NCBI RefSeq assembly: GCF_018598175.1
Contig: NZ_JAHESE010000032.1
Coordinates: 1-64,000, forward strand
Origin: Dawidia cretensis
GTDB lineage: Bacteria > Bacteroidota > Bacteroidia > Cytophagales > Cyclobacteriaceae
Direction of reading: 5' to 3'
DNA length: 64,000 bases
Of the stretch, positions 30,805 to 40,069 are shown piece after piece (within the stretch, counting starts at the first letter, position 1; the number at the start of each line of letters is the position of its first letter). Below the pieces are notes generated by a model that was not told where the DNA came from, ran no database searches, and saw only the letters and a list, made by a program, of their open reading frames with translations. Position numbers and translations under genes: made by a program.

Positions 30805-33747
30805 ATGAAACCACCACTCCACCACCTTTTCATGTTGTTGGCTTTTGTTTTAGCAAGTGCCTCCCTGCACGCGCAAAACACTGTTATTCAGGGTAAAATC
30901 ACCGATGAAGAAACGCAGGAAGGCCTTGCCGGCGTGAACATTCTGATCAAAGGTACCGTTCTCGGAACCGTGTCCGACGCCAACGGTAAGTTCACCCTCA
31001 CCGCCAAAGCCCAGTCTCCCTTCACCCTGGTCGCTTCCTTCGTAGGCTACAGAACACAAGAGATCGCCGTCAATAATACCGCCGAAGCCATTAACATCAC
31101 CCTGGCACCCAGTGCCCTGTTAGGTGAAGAAGTCGTGATCACGGCATCACGCGTGGAAGAGTCTCAATTGAAGTCGCCCGTGGCCATTGAAAAGATGGAC
31201 ATCCGCGCCATTCGTGAGTCACCCGCGCCCAGCTTTTATGATGCCCTGGAAAACGTCAAGGGGGTTCAGATGACGACATCGAGTATCACCTTTAAGGTGC
31301 CGAATACCCGCGGGTTCAATATTCCCAATAACTTTCGTTTTGTACAGTTGGCAGATGGTATCGACATGCAGGCCGCTACACTGGGCGTGCCGCTGGGCAA
31401 TGCCATCGGTCCCACCGAGCTCGACATTGAAAGTGTAGAGATCACACCGGGTGCTGCTTCGGCCCTGTACGGCATGAACGCCATTAACGGTATGGCTAAC
31501 CTCATTACCAAAAGTCCCTTTTTATACCAGGGACTGAGTGTATACCAAAAGACGGGGGTCAACCACGTAGACGGCATCGACTACGACCCCAGCCTGCTGA
31601 CGGAAACGGCGGTTCGGTACGCACACGCCTTCAACAACAAATTTGCCTTTAAGATCAACGGTAGCTACCTGCGTGCAACCGACTGGCGCGGCAATACCCA
31701 AACCGATCAGAACCCGAACACCACGCCCAGTACGGGCAACCCGCTATATCCGGAACTGAACGTAGCCGATCACCCCGCCTACGACGCGTGGAATAAATAC
31801 GGCGACGACAGCGGCAGCAACAGCGTGACTGTCACAGGCATTACCTATAACGATGCGCCTAACCAATCGTTTGTCGTACGTCGTAGCGGCTATTGGGAAA
31901 AAGACCTGGTGCCAGGCAAGGTCGATAACTTCAAAGTCGACGCCGCCCTGCACTATCGCGTCGGCAGCAACGCCGAGCTTTCGTATACCTACCGGTTCGG
32001 TGTGATGGATGGATTGTTTCAGCGCGGTAACAAAATTCAGCTGGACAACACCCGTGTGCAGAACCACAAGTTAGAGCTGAAAGGCGCCAACTACCTCGTG
32101 CGGTCCTATGTATCCATCGAGAACACGGGCGACTCGTATAACCTGAAGCCACTGTCGGATAACCTGGATCTGAATCACCTGTCGAACAGAGACTGGTCGG
32201 CCAAATTTAAGACCGAGCTGCAAGCCGCGCTGAACGCCAACGTTGAGCTGGCCGAGGCCATGCGTCGTGCACGGGCCGCTGCCGATGCAGGCCGCGCAGA
32301 ACCGGGCACACCGGAGTTCAATGCTCTGAAAGCACAAATCATTGGTAGTAATAACTGGGACCATATCAGCTCCGCTCCTACCGGGACGGCAACGGGGGGT
32401 GCCATGCTGTATCAGAAGAGCCGCACGTATCACACCGATCTGCAATGGGACCTGTCGAATAAGATTCAAATCTTTGACTTGCTCGTTGGCGCAGACTTCC
32501 GGTTGTACGAGATCATTCCTGATGGAAACAACTTCGTAGACTTTGACCGCCCGGTAGCTGAGCGTAATATGCCGACCAATCCCGACGCAGCGCAAGACGA
32601 CCAGAAGTTTGGCAACAATGTGCACTATACCAAGTATGGCTTCTTTACGCAGGTGACGAAAAAGCTCTTTAACGAAAAATTGAAGCTGTTTGGTGCCCTG
32701 CGTGTAGACCACAACCTGGAGTTCGATCCCAAGATAAACCCGCGCGTTGCGGTGGTATATACCCTGGCGGAAAAGCACAACTTCCGTGCTTCGTTCCAGA
32801 ACGGATTCCGTTTCCCTTCATTGTTTGAAGCGCTATCGTTTGTGAACAACGGCAACGTACGCCGTGTGGGCGGATTGCCCTATATCAACGAAGGTCTGAA
32901 CTACCTCGACAACTCGTACACGCTGGCGTCGATCAATGCCTTTAACGCAGCCGTGAACGCCGATGTCAAGAACGGTCTGAGCACCAACGACGCGGCATTG
33001 AAGAACCGCGGCGTGCTGGAAGTGACCAACCTGTCGGCAACCCGGCCGGAGCGTATCAACTCGTTTGAGGTTGGCTACAAGAGTCTGTTGTTTAACAACA
33101 AGCTCGTGATCGACATCGATGCTTATACGAATCAATACGACGGCTTCCTGGGCCAGGTAGAAGTGGCCGTTCCGTACCTGCCCAACCCGGAAAATCCTAC
33201 CTATCCCGGCCAGCAGGTAACGGTTGGGTCGGACGATGCCGTGATCGCCATGATCCAGGCCAACCGGACCGCCCGCCAGACGCGCTACCGCGTATACACC
33301 AACGCGAAGCAGAAATATAATAACTATGGTTCGTCGCTGGGCATTACCTATAACTTCTTCCAGAAATTTACGGTAGGCAGCAACGTGAGCTATAACAACA
33401 TTTCAAAGAACAAAGAGAAGGACGTGTTTGTGACCGGCTTTAACACACCGAATTGGGCCACCAATATCTCGTTTGGCAACCGCGAGGTGGTCAAAAACCT
33501 GGGCTTTAATGTGGTGTGGCGCTGGCAGGAGTCATTCCAGTGGGAAAGCCCGCTGGCCAACGGCGAGATCGCTGCCTACAACACGTTTGATGCGCAGGTA
33601 ACGTATAAGTTACCCGACCTGTTTACATCGGTGAAACTTGGCGGCACCAACATTTTCAACAACCGCTACATCCAATATGCAGCAGGCCCGACGATCGGCG
33701 CATTGTACTATGTATCCATCACGTTGGATGGACTGCTGAAAAATTAA
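30805..33747 (+). CDS. TonB-dependent outer-membrane receptor without SusD
   Basis: A 980-residue receptor: signal peptide (to SLHAQ, about 24), carboxypeptidase-regulatory-like domain (about 27-110), plug domain (about 118-235: VVITASRVEESQLKSPVAIE, and AASALYGMNAINGMANLITK) and a long barrel ending in YYVSITLDGLLKN. It lacks the SusC motif VVVVGYG and has no SusD gene after it, so it is a siderophore/metal or small-molecule type. It is monocistronic as far as I can see. I chose the ATG at 30805 because it starts the signal sequence; the frame is open from 30763. The palindrome at the promoter suggests repression, perhaps by metal, but no regulator is identified. Confidence 0.88.
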   Translation: MKPPLHHLFMLLAFVLASASLHAQNTVIQGKITDEETQEGLAGVNILIKGTVLGTVSDANGKFTLTAKAQSPFTLVASFVGYRTQEIAVNNTAEAINITLAPSALLGEEVVITASRVEESQLKSPVAIEKMDIRAIRESPAPSFYDALENVKGVQMTTSSITFKVPNTRGFNIPNNFRFVQLADGIDMQAATLGVPLGNAIGPTELDIESVEITPGAASALYGMNAINGMANLITKSPFLYQGLSVYQKTGVNHVDGIDYDPSLLTETAVRYAHAFNNKFAFKINGSYLRATDWRGNTQTDQNPNTTPSTGNPLYPELNVADHPAYDAWNKYGDDSGSNSVTVTGITYNDAPNQSFVVRRSGYWEKDLVPGKVDNFKVDAALHYRVGSNAELSYTYRFGVMDGLFQRGNKIQLDNTRVQNHKLELKGANYLVRSYVSIENTGDSYNLKPLSDNLDLNHLSNRDWSAKFKTELQAALNANVELAEAMRRARAAADAGRAEPGTPEFNALKAQIIGSNNWDHISSAPTGTATGGAMLYQKSRTYHTDLQWDLSNKIQIFDLLVGADFRLYEIIPDGNNFVDFDRPVAERNMPTNPDAAQDDQKFGNNVHYTKYGFFTQVTKKLFNEKLKLFGALRVDHNLEFDPKINPRVAVVYTLAEKHNFRASFQNGFRFPSLFEALSFVNNGNVRRVGGLPYINEGLNYLDNSYTLASINAFNAAVNADVKNGLSTNDAALKNRGVLEVTNLSATRPERINSFEVGYKSLLFNNKLVIDIDAYTNQYDGFLGQVEVAVPYLPNPENPTYPGQQVTVGSDDAVIAMIQANRTARQTRYRVYTNAKQKYNNYGSSLGITYNFFQKFTVGSNVSYNNISKNKEKDVFVTGFNTPNWATNISFGNREVVKNLGFNVVWRWQESFQWESPLANGEIAAYNTFDAQVTYKLPDLFTSVKLGGTNIFNNRYIQYAAGPTIGALYYVSITLDGLLKN

Positions 33748-33958
33748 GAAGCGCGCGGACGGACCAGGCGAATGAAACGTCCGCAAGCGGTCACGGCTTG
33801 CTGCATATCCCCAGGTGCGGCAAGCCTTCCACACCCCTCCAACCGTTGCCTGTATGTGTTTCGCGCGGATGCGTCCGCTGCCGCAATTCCATCTTGATCT
33901 TTTGCCGATCGGTAAATTATTTTATCTTGCCGCGATTTTTTCCTTACCTAATTCCTGC

Positions 33959-34549
33959 ATGGCACTATTCGATAAGCATCTTTACGTTAAGAAATCCTCT
34001 ATACCCAACTCAGGCAAGGGCCTTTTTACCAGGAAAACGATTCCCAAAGGAGCCCGTATCGTGGAGTACAAAGGCGTCATCTCCAGCTGGAAAGACGTAA
34101 AGGACGAAGACGGAAAGAACGGCTATATATTCTTTGTAAACCGGAAACACGTCATCAACGCCCTGCCCACCCTGAAGGCCCTGGCCCGCTATGCGAACGA
34201 TGCCAACGGACTGACCAGAGTGAAAGGCCTTACCAACAACGCCGAATACGAGACCGAAGGCATAAAGGCCTATATCCTGGCGAAGCGCGAAATCCCGGCC
34301 GGCGCCGAGATCTTTGTCGACTACGGCAACGATTATTGGAAGGTGATCCGCGCCAACATCAAGCTGTGGGAACGCCAGGCGAAGCGTGCGGCCGAAAAGC
34401 TCGAACGACAAAAAGCAAGAGAAGAAGCCAAAGCGAAGAAAGCTGCCAAGACTGGAAAATCGGCTCCCGGGAAATCAGCTAGCAAGAAATCAACAACGAA
34501 AAAGGCTGCCCCGGCCAAAAAGAAACAGGCTGCAAAGAAGCGCGCGTAA
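33959..34549 (+). CDS. SET-domain protein with histone-H1-like tail
   Basis: A 196-residue protein. Residues 5-130 form a SET domain: GKGLFTRKTIPKGARIVEYKG at the start, the RYANDANG segment in the place of the usual NHS motif, and IPAGAEIFVDYGNDYW at the end. SET proteins transfer methyl from SAM to lysine. Residues 140-196 are a basic tail rich in Lys, Ala and Ser (KKAAKTGKSAPGKS, KKSTTKKAAPAKKKQ), like histone H1 or bacterial nucleoid proteins, so DNA binding or self-methylation is plausible. The start MALFDKHLYVKKS at 33959 fits the family; longer open frame upstream is unrelated. The 211 bases before it show only weak inverted repeats. Confidence 0.85.
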   Translation: MALFDKHLYVKKSSIPNSGKGLFTRKTIPKGARIVEYKGVISSWKDVKDEDGKNGYIFFVNRKHVINALPTLKALARYANDANGLTRVKGLTNNAEYETEGIKAYILAKREIPAGAEIFVDYGNDYWKVIRANIKLWERQAKRAAEKLERQKAREEAKAKKAAKTGKSAPGKSASKKSTTKKAAPAKKKQAAKKRA

Positions 34550-34570
34550 AACCGCGCTTCCACGCTTCCC

Positions 34571-34915
34571 CTACTGCTCGGCCACGAGCCGGATGCGGGT
34601 AGGGTGGCTCAGCTTAAAGTCGCTTGTTTTGCGTTTCCGGCCAAGCGCTGGATTGACGTACCCCTTTTTGTACTCTTTCACACGGGCTTCAAATTCTACC
34701 CGTACCCCCTCCGATAGCCGCACCTGCTCAAATCCTTTTGTATAACTAAACCACACGTGGTCGGCCACTACCAGGCCGGTCGCCATGTCGGTGATCTGTA
34801 CCAGCAGAATGGTGTCTTCACTATAGCCGGTATAGCTTACTTTTTTACCCAGGCGGCTGAAGGTGCCCTGAAATTTTTTTCGGTTGCCGGCTTCGGCGGC
34901 CAGTTTGGTACGCAT
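34571..34915 (-). CDS. Conserved small basic protein of unknown function
   Basis: A 114-residue soluble protein, basic, with predicted beta strands (KFQGTFSRLGKKVSYTGYSE, TILLVQITDMATGLVVADHV, VRVEFEARVKEYKKGYVN) and a Lys/Arg-rich loop GRKRKTSDFKLSHPTRIRLV. The layout suggests a small OB-like or nucleic-acid-binding fold, but I do not recognise a family. It starts 6 bases after the stop of the TRIC-like gene upstream on the same strand, so they are cotranscribed. It converges with the SET gene. Confidence 0.7.
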   Translation of the reverse strand: MRTKLAAEAGNRKKFQGTFSRLGKKVSYTGYSEDTILLVQITDMATGLVVADHVWFSYTKGFEQVRLSEGVRVEFEARVKEYKKGYVNPALGRKRKTSDFKLSHPTRIRLVAEQ

Positions 34916-34921
34916 AGACGT

Positions 34922-35536
34922 TTACGATGAACGCTTCAGGCTCGGCAATGCAAGCTTGTATTTTACCGCCAGCAACCGGAAAGCCAGGATAAAGATACTG
35001 GAAATGATCAGATTGGTATTGCGTTCTACCCCGAACCGATAAAGGGCCAGGTATAATACGGCGCCCGCCAGGCAGGCCGTGGCATAGATCTCCTTACGGA
35101 AAAGTACAGGTATTTGGTTGATCAGCGTGTCGCGCATGACACCCCCCATCACAGCGCTGAACATGCCCATGATGGCGGCGATCTCCGGCCGCACGCCCAG
35201 GCTCAAGGCCTTCTCCACACCCAGGATCGTAAAGAACGATATCCCGACACTATCAAAGAACAAAAACGTACGACGCAGTTGAATCAGGAAGCTAAAGAAA
35301 AAGTATCCGACCAGCACGCCGGCGAAGATCGCATACAGAAAATTAATGTCGCCAATCCACACCAGCGGATATGCCCCTAACATAATATCACGCAGTGTAC
35401 CACCACCGATGGCCGTAATAAATCCGGTAAAGCCTGCTCCAAAAAGGTCGTCGTGGTTGTCGCGGATGGCCAGGGAGCCGGAGATGGCAAAAAAGAAGGT
35501 GCCGATCAGCTCCAGCGAATATTGTAGGACGGTCAT
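34922..35536 (-). CDS. TRIC/UPF0126-family membrane protein
   Basis: A 204-residue membrane protein with seven hydrophobic segments. The repeated motif GGGTLRDIMLG (about 44-54) and GGVMRDTLINQ (about 130-140) is typical of UPF0126 (YadS/YicG), the bacterial relatives of trimeric intracellular cation channels, which pass K+ or Na+ in the inner membrane. Length is normal. It is first of a two-gene unit with the small basic protein. Confidence 0.9.
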   Translation of the reverse strand: MTVLQYSLELIGTFFFAISGSLAIRDNHDDLFGAGFTGFITAIGGGTLRDIMLGAYPLVWIGDINFLYAIFAGVLVGYFFFSFLIQLRRTFLFFDSVGISFFTILGVEKALSLGVRPEIAAIMGMFSAVMGGVMRDTLINQIPVLFRKEIYATACLAGAVLYLALYRFGVERNTNLIISSIFILAFRLLAVKYKLALPSLKRSS

Positions 35537-35565
35537 ACACGCGAAGATACGGCTTTCCAGGGGGC

Positions 35566-35600
35566 AATAAAAAGCCCGGAATCGTATGCGGATTCCGGGC
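35566..35600 (-). terminator. Terminator of the GH3 gene
   Basis: Perfect 10-bp stem GCCCGGAATC/GATTCCGGGC (35574-35583 and 35591-35600) with a 7-base loop. AATAAAA before it becomes a T-rich tract on the minus strand, 26 bases past the GH3 stop. Confidence 0.9.
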
Positions 35601-35625
35601 CCCGTGTAAGGGGGGTATGGTTATG

Positions 35626-38600
35626 TTATTGCTTCAATAGCTTGCAGGTCCTGACGCCATCGGCCGACTCCAGGCGGATGATGTGTACTCCTTTGGGCAG
35701 GCTACGCACATCGACCCGTGTCGTATACACACCTTTGGCTTTGGGCTCGCCTTTCAATACGGTTTGTTTGGCGCCCAACGCCTGTACGATCACCAGGTTT
35801 ACAGTGCCCGGTATCTCGACGCCAAATTGTATTGTTACCTCATCAACAGCGCTATTCGGGTACACCCGGAGATCTGACAGCGACGCCTGACGTTCTTCCT
35901 GACCGGCAACCACTGCTGCTTCTTGCGTCGCCAGGCCGGCGGCACTAAAATTTTGCAGGCCATAACCATACGGCAGCAGCGGGTTACCGTACGTCGTCGG
36001 AACCGGTGCGCCGCTATCAATGATACTGCGTATCTGTGCACGTTCGGCGTCGGTGGCCCCGAGGTCGTACGGCAGCTCCCAGCGCTCGCGCTGATCGTTG
36101 ATGTTATCGGTGCCGATCTGTGTCGTGGCGCGCGGTAATTGGAAAGGCAACTTGCCCGAAGGGTTATAGTCACCAAAGCAAAGCTCAGCCGTGGCTTGCC
36201 CAATGCCGTTGCCACCCCGGTATACCATCATCACGGCGTCGGACAACTGCAGTACGTCGGTCAATACATAGGGACGCGGCGAGATCACCACCGCCACGAC
36301 CGGAATGCCGCGATTCCTAAAGCCACGGATCACCGCCAGCTGCTCTTCGGGAACCACCGGGTTCTTGTCCTCCCACACCGTGCCGTGTGTATAGTTACCT
36401 TCGCCGATCACCACAACGGCCACTTTACCCGCCGACGCATTGTTCAACACGACGTTGGCGCCGGTGCCGGCAGCGCGATCCTGGAATGCCTTGTAATAAT
36501 TCTTCGCCAGCGGATTGTCGTAATAGATCGACTGCCAGATCACGTTCGGGTCAACATCGTTGTTCACCCACGTGGCATGCGGACCACCCACGATGATGTT
36601 TTCTCCGGCTCGTACCTGCAACGGCAACACGCCGTTGTTCTTCAGGAGTGTGATCGACTTACGGGCAGCGTTCAACGCAATAGCATGGTGTTTTGCATTC
36701 GTCCACGTAGCCGTGCTGTCACCGTAGGGATTCTCGAATAAGCCGAGGCGGAACTTCATGTCGAGCACGCGGCGTACAGCGGCATCCAGGCGCGGCAGGC
36801 CAATGGCAGCTACCAGCTGATTCACGTCGGTGAGCTCCGAAGGAGCACCTCCCAGTACGTCAATGCCGGCACCCATGCTTTCAACGGACTGCGCGGTATT
36901 TGCGGCCAGCCAGTCCGTAACAACAAAGCCCTGGAAGTTGATCTCGTTGCGCAGGTATTTAATGATGCGTTTGCTTGAGTTGGCACCTTTGCCCGAAGGA
37001 TCAAGAAAGGGTGCTGTGTTGTACCCGGGCATGACGGAAGCAGCGTTGGCTTCCACGATCGCGTGCCAGGGCTTCATGTGATACTTGATCGTCACGGCAT
37101 CATACTGTAAAGCATTCTCACCGCCGGCGCCTTGCCCGGGCCAGTGTTTTACCGTGATCAGCATCGAATGCGGGTTGATCTCCGGGCCTCCCTGCATACC
37201 CACCACGAGGGCGCGCGCCAGGGCGGCAGCTTCGTCGGCATTCTCGCCGGCGCCTTCCTGAAAGCGCGGGTATAATACTTTGGTATTGACTTCCGCCAGC
37301 GGCGCCAGCGTACCGGTAAATCCTTTCGACTTGTGCTCCACGCGTTGCAGGTTGCCCACCTGGTACACCAGGTTCATATCGCGGGTGGCAGCCATGCCAA
37401 GCTGTGTCGGGAAGATCGTCTTCCAGCCGTGGATCTTGTCACCGGCAAAGGCAATGGGTATACCCAACCGGGTGGCGGATGCACGGTATTGTAAAGTACG
37501 CATGCCGTCTTCCACACCGTAGGAGAAGGAGAAACCGTCCAGCGGTTGCTGGTCGCTATAGAAACACTGCTTATACTTCTCTTCCAATGTCAGGCGTCCC
37601 ATCAGGTCGTTCAGGCGCTGGTCGATGGTTAAGCGCCAATCTTCGTAGGGTTCTATCGTACCGTTCTTGTTGGCGTCGCGCGCACCATTGACAACATTTA
37701 TACCGTCGGGCGCTTGTTCGAGCTGTGGCAGGTATACGCTGAAGTAACGCGTGTTCGATCGTTTCTCACCTTGGGGCGTAGTCGCGACGACATACCACTT
37801 ATACGTCCAGCGATCCGTCAGGGGCGTGGGCATCACCAGCGATGTTGTCGTTGTCTGTGCTACGCGGGTGTAGCGGTCCAGGAAGTTGCCCGAGGCATAC
37901 CAATCATAATCGGTACGGGAGGTGTTCACATAGACATCATAGCGGGTGGCGCCGCTCACCGCCTGCCAGGTAAAGGTGGGGCGACGCGTTGTGGTGATCA
38001 TGGCGCGGTCAGCGGGAGCCGTCAGCGAAAAGTCAAACGTCTCGGCTGGGCGCACGATGATCTGCACGTCATCCGTGGCTGTGGCTTGTGTATGGTCGGT
38101 TATCAGCAGGCGGAACGTATAGGTACCGGCTACCAGGCCACAAGCAGTAACAACCGCGCTGGTAGCGTTGGTCAACGTAGCGGTCGACGGACCGCTCACT
38201 TGCGACCAGGCATAGGATGCGATGGCTCCATTGGGTGAAGTGCTGCCGGAGCCATTCAGCGAGGCGCACGCTACTGGCAGGGTAATGCGTTGTGTATAGC
38301 CGGCGTCGGCTTCCGGGCGGTTGCCACCACCGGGGTTGTTTACTTTCACCAGGCGCACGCCGATCTGCATGCCGGGATATACCATGGCGGCAAGCGGGCC
38401 ATTCACCACGCGAATCGTGTCGTTACGTTGGTTGACCGTCCACAGCTGCAACTGATCTTCGCCGCGGTAATCATTCGGTTTAACGGTGATGATTGTGCCC
38501 GAATGATACAACAATGTCGCTTCACGCGGATTGTTCTGCGTAATGAGCTGGCTTACGCCGCTCAGGTCGGATGGGGTAAAACCAAGATCGAGGTATTGAA

Positions 38601-39780
38601 CGTACGGAATGTGTAAGGGCACCGTTACAGGATTGTTCGGAGACAGCGCGTATACTTCCAGTTCATAGATAGAGTATCCATAGCCCGTACCGCGAGCGAT
38701 ACCGTAAATGCGCACATAGCGGCCGCTGGCGGTGAGGCCCATGTGGTCGTTGATCAGGTCTGTATTACCCGCGACGTTGCGTACAGTTTCCCAGGGTCCG
38801 CCCGAAGCGGCTGCTGTTTGAATCAGATAGTCCTTTCCCAACGCGGTTTCCCAGACGATCCGGACGCGGCTGAAAGTATATACCGCACCGAGGTCGACGG
38901 TGATCGAGGTCGGGTCTGCAGCCTGGCTGGACCACCGTGTGACGGGATCGCCATCGACTGCGTATTCAGGAAGGGTGGCGCCGTTCTCGATGGAGGTAGC
39001 GACTACACCTTTATTCCAGGCAAGGTTGGAAGAAGTAGTGCCCGGACTTACCGTTACGGTTACCGTATCGGAACCGGTCTGACCGCCATTGTCGGTTACG
39101 GTTAAGCGAAACACATACGTACCGGCTATAAGATTTGTGGCGGTCAGTGTCGCCGTTGTGGCGCCTGCAAGTGCCGCTGTACTGGGACCGCTTACTTGTG
39201 TCCAGGCATATGCTGCTACGGTCCCATCGGCGTCGGAGCCGGAGCCATTCAAGACAATGTGGTTTACCGGCAGTGTGATCGTTTTGTCCGCGCCGGCATT
39301 GGCGACTGGTGCGGCATTGCCACCACTGTCGGTGTTATATACTTCCAGCTCATAGATCGAGTAACCCCACACTGTACCACGGGCAGTGCCCAGGATGCGA
39401 ATGTAACGCCCCCGGCCGGTGAGGCCGGTAATGTCGTTAAACAACGCGGTGTTACCGGTAATAGATTTGATATCGGACCATTGATTTTCATCGGGGCTGG
39501 TCTGGATCTTAAAGTCTTTACCGTAGGCTGCTTCCCAGGTGATCTTTACACGACGAATGTCGTAAGTGGCACCAAGGTCAATAGAGACCCACTGCGGGTC
39601 AATGCCTTGTGCACTGGCCCAGCGCGAAGTAGCGCTACCATCGTTTACCGCAAAGGCGGGTGTACCGACCGCTTGCTCGGAGAGCGCTTTGGCCGGTTTC
39701 ATAAAGGCGAGGTTCTGGCCGTATGCTGTCCACGAAAGCAACAGCATGACCATGACGTTTAGTAATGATCGAGTTTTCAT
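35626..39780 (-). CDS. Secreted multidomain glycoside hydrolase family 3 enzyme
   Basis: A 1384-residue protein: signal peptide (to AYGQ, 22), discoidin/F5-8C-type domain (about 25-150), PKD-like domain (155-245), second discoidin-like domain (250-378), an unassigned module (385-490), second PKD-like (492-580), Fn3-like (590-680), GH3 N-domain (about 715-1015) with nucleophile Asp956 in GFVVTDW, GH3 C-domain (about 1040-1275), and a T9SS sorting domain (1300-1384, LRVYPNSAVDE to KLLKQ). The DANKNGTIEPYED loop before the catalytic part is a calcium-type loop common in this subgroup. It acts outside the cell or on the surface as a beta-glucosidase-like enzyme; the exact glycan is unknown. It lies downstream of the GH87-like gene but has its own terminator. 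Confidence 0.9.
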   Translation of the reverse strand: MKTRSLLNVMVMLLLSWTAYGQNLAFMKPAKALSEQAVGTPAFAVNDGSATSRWASAQGIDPQWVSIDLGATYDIRRVKITWEAAYGKDFKIQTSPDENQWSDIKSITGNTALFNDITGLTGRGRYIRILGTARGTVWGYSIYELEVYNTDSGGNAAPVANAGADKTITLPVNHIVLNGSGSDADGTVAAYAWTQVSGPSTAALAGATTATLTATNLIAGTYVFRLTVTDNGGQTGSDTVTVTVSPGTTSSNLAWNKGVVATSIENGATLPEYAVDGDPVTRWSSQAADPTSITVDLGAVYTFSRVRIVWETALGKDYLIQTAAASGGPWETVRNVAGNTDLINDHMGLTASGRYVRIYGIARGTGYGYSIYELEVYALSPNNPVTVPLHIPYVQYLDLGFTPSDLSGVSQLITQNNPREATLLYHSGTIITVKPNDYRGEDQLQLWTVNQRNDTIRVVNGPLAAMVYPGMQIGVRLVKVNNPGGGNRPEADAGYTQRITLPVACASLNGSGSTSPNGAIASYAWSQVSGPSTATLTNATSAVVTACGLVAGTYTFRLLITDHTQATATDDVQIIVRPAETFDFSLTAPADRAMITTTRRPTFTWQAVSGATRYDVYVNTSRTDYDWYASGNFLDRYTRVAQTTTTSLVMPTPLTDRWTYKWYVVATTPQGEKRSNTRYFSVYLPQLEQAPDGINVVNGARDANKNGTIEPYEDWRLTIDQRLNDLMGRLTLEEKYKQCFYSDQQPLDGFSFSYGVEDGMRTLQYRASATRLGIPIAFAGDKIHGWKTIFPTQLGMAATRDMNLVYQVGNLQRVEHKSKGFTGTLAPLAEVNTKVLYPRFQEGAGENADEAAALARALVVGMQGGPEINPHSMLITVKHWPGQGAGGENALQYDAVTIKYHMKPWHAIVEANAASVMPGYNTAPFLDPSGKGANSSKRIIKYLRNEINFQGFVVTDWLAANTAQSVESMGAGIDVLGGAPSELTDVNQLVAAIGLPRLDAAVRRVLDMKFRLGLFENPYGDSTATWTNAKHHAIALNAARKSITLLKNNGVLPLQVRAGENIIVGGPHATWVNNDVDPNVIWQSIYYDNPLAKNYYKAFQDRAAGTGANVVLNNASAGKVAVVVIGEGNYTHGTVWEDKNPVVPEEQLAVIRGFRNRGIPVVAVVISPRPYVLTDVLQLSDAVMMVYRGGNGIGQATAELCFGDYNPSGKLPFQLPRATTQIGTDNINDQRERWELPYDLGATDAERAQIRSIIDSGAPVPTTYGNPLLPYGYGLQNFSAAGLATQEAAVVAGQEERQASLSDLRVYPNSAVDEVTIQFGVEIPGTVNLVIVQALGAKQTVLKGEPKAKGVYTTRVDVRSLPKGVHIIRLESADGVRTCKLLKQ

Positions 39781-40000
39781 AGGGTTTTGTTTAATAGGGC
39801 GTGGCGTAAAAATACAGTCCTCCTATTCGGCAATCATTTTTCCATCGGGCAGTCGACGGGAACAAGAGATGAATGCAACATCAATACGTTCAGGCGAAGC
39901 CGTGTTGTCCGAGTGCACTATGTAATAAACTTATCGGTCTATACTTTATTCTACTTTAGGCTATTCTCTAAACTGAAGACAACTTATTGTTATTCCACGG

Positions 40001-40034
40001 AAAAGAAGAAGGACTTCGCAATCGAAGCCCTTCT
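40001..40034 (-). terminator. Terminator of the GH87-like gene
   Basis: AGAAGG-a-CTTCG (40007-40018) with CGAAG-c-CCTTCT (40023-40034), loop CAAT, and A-rich sequence before it (T-rich on the minus strand). It lies 36 bases past the stop. Otherwise the 289-base gap to the GH3 gene shows nothing I can name. Confidence 0.75.
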
Positions 40035-40069
40035 AAAAGATTCACAAACAACATGCTGTAGGCAGCAAC

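Noticed and set aside
33755-33784. Terminator after the TonB receptor (GCGGACG/CGTCCGC)
   Set aside because: Stem present but no T tract on either strand; too weak to list.
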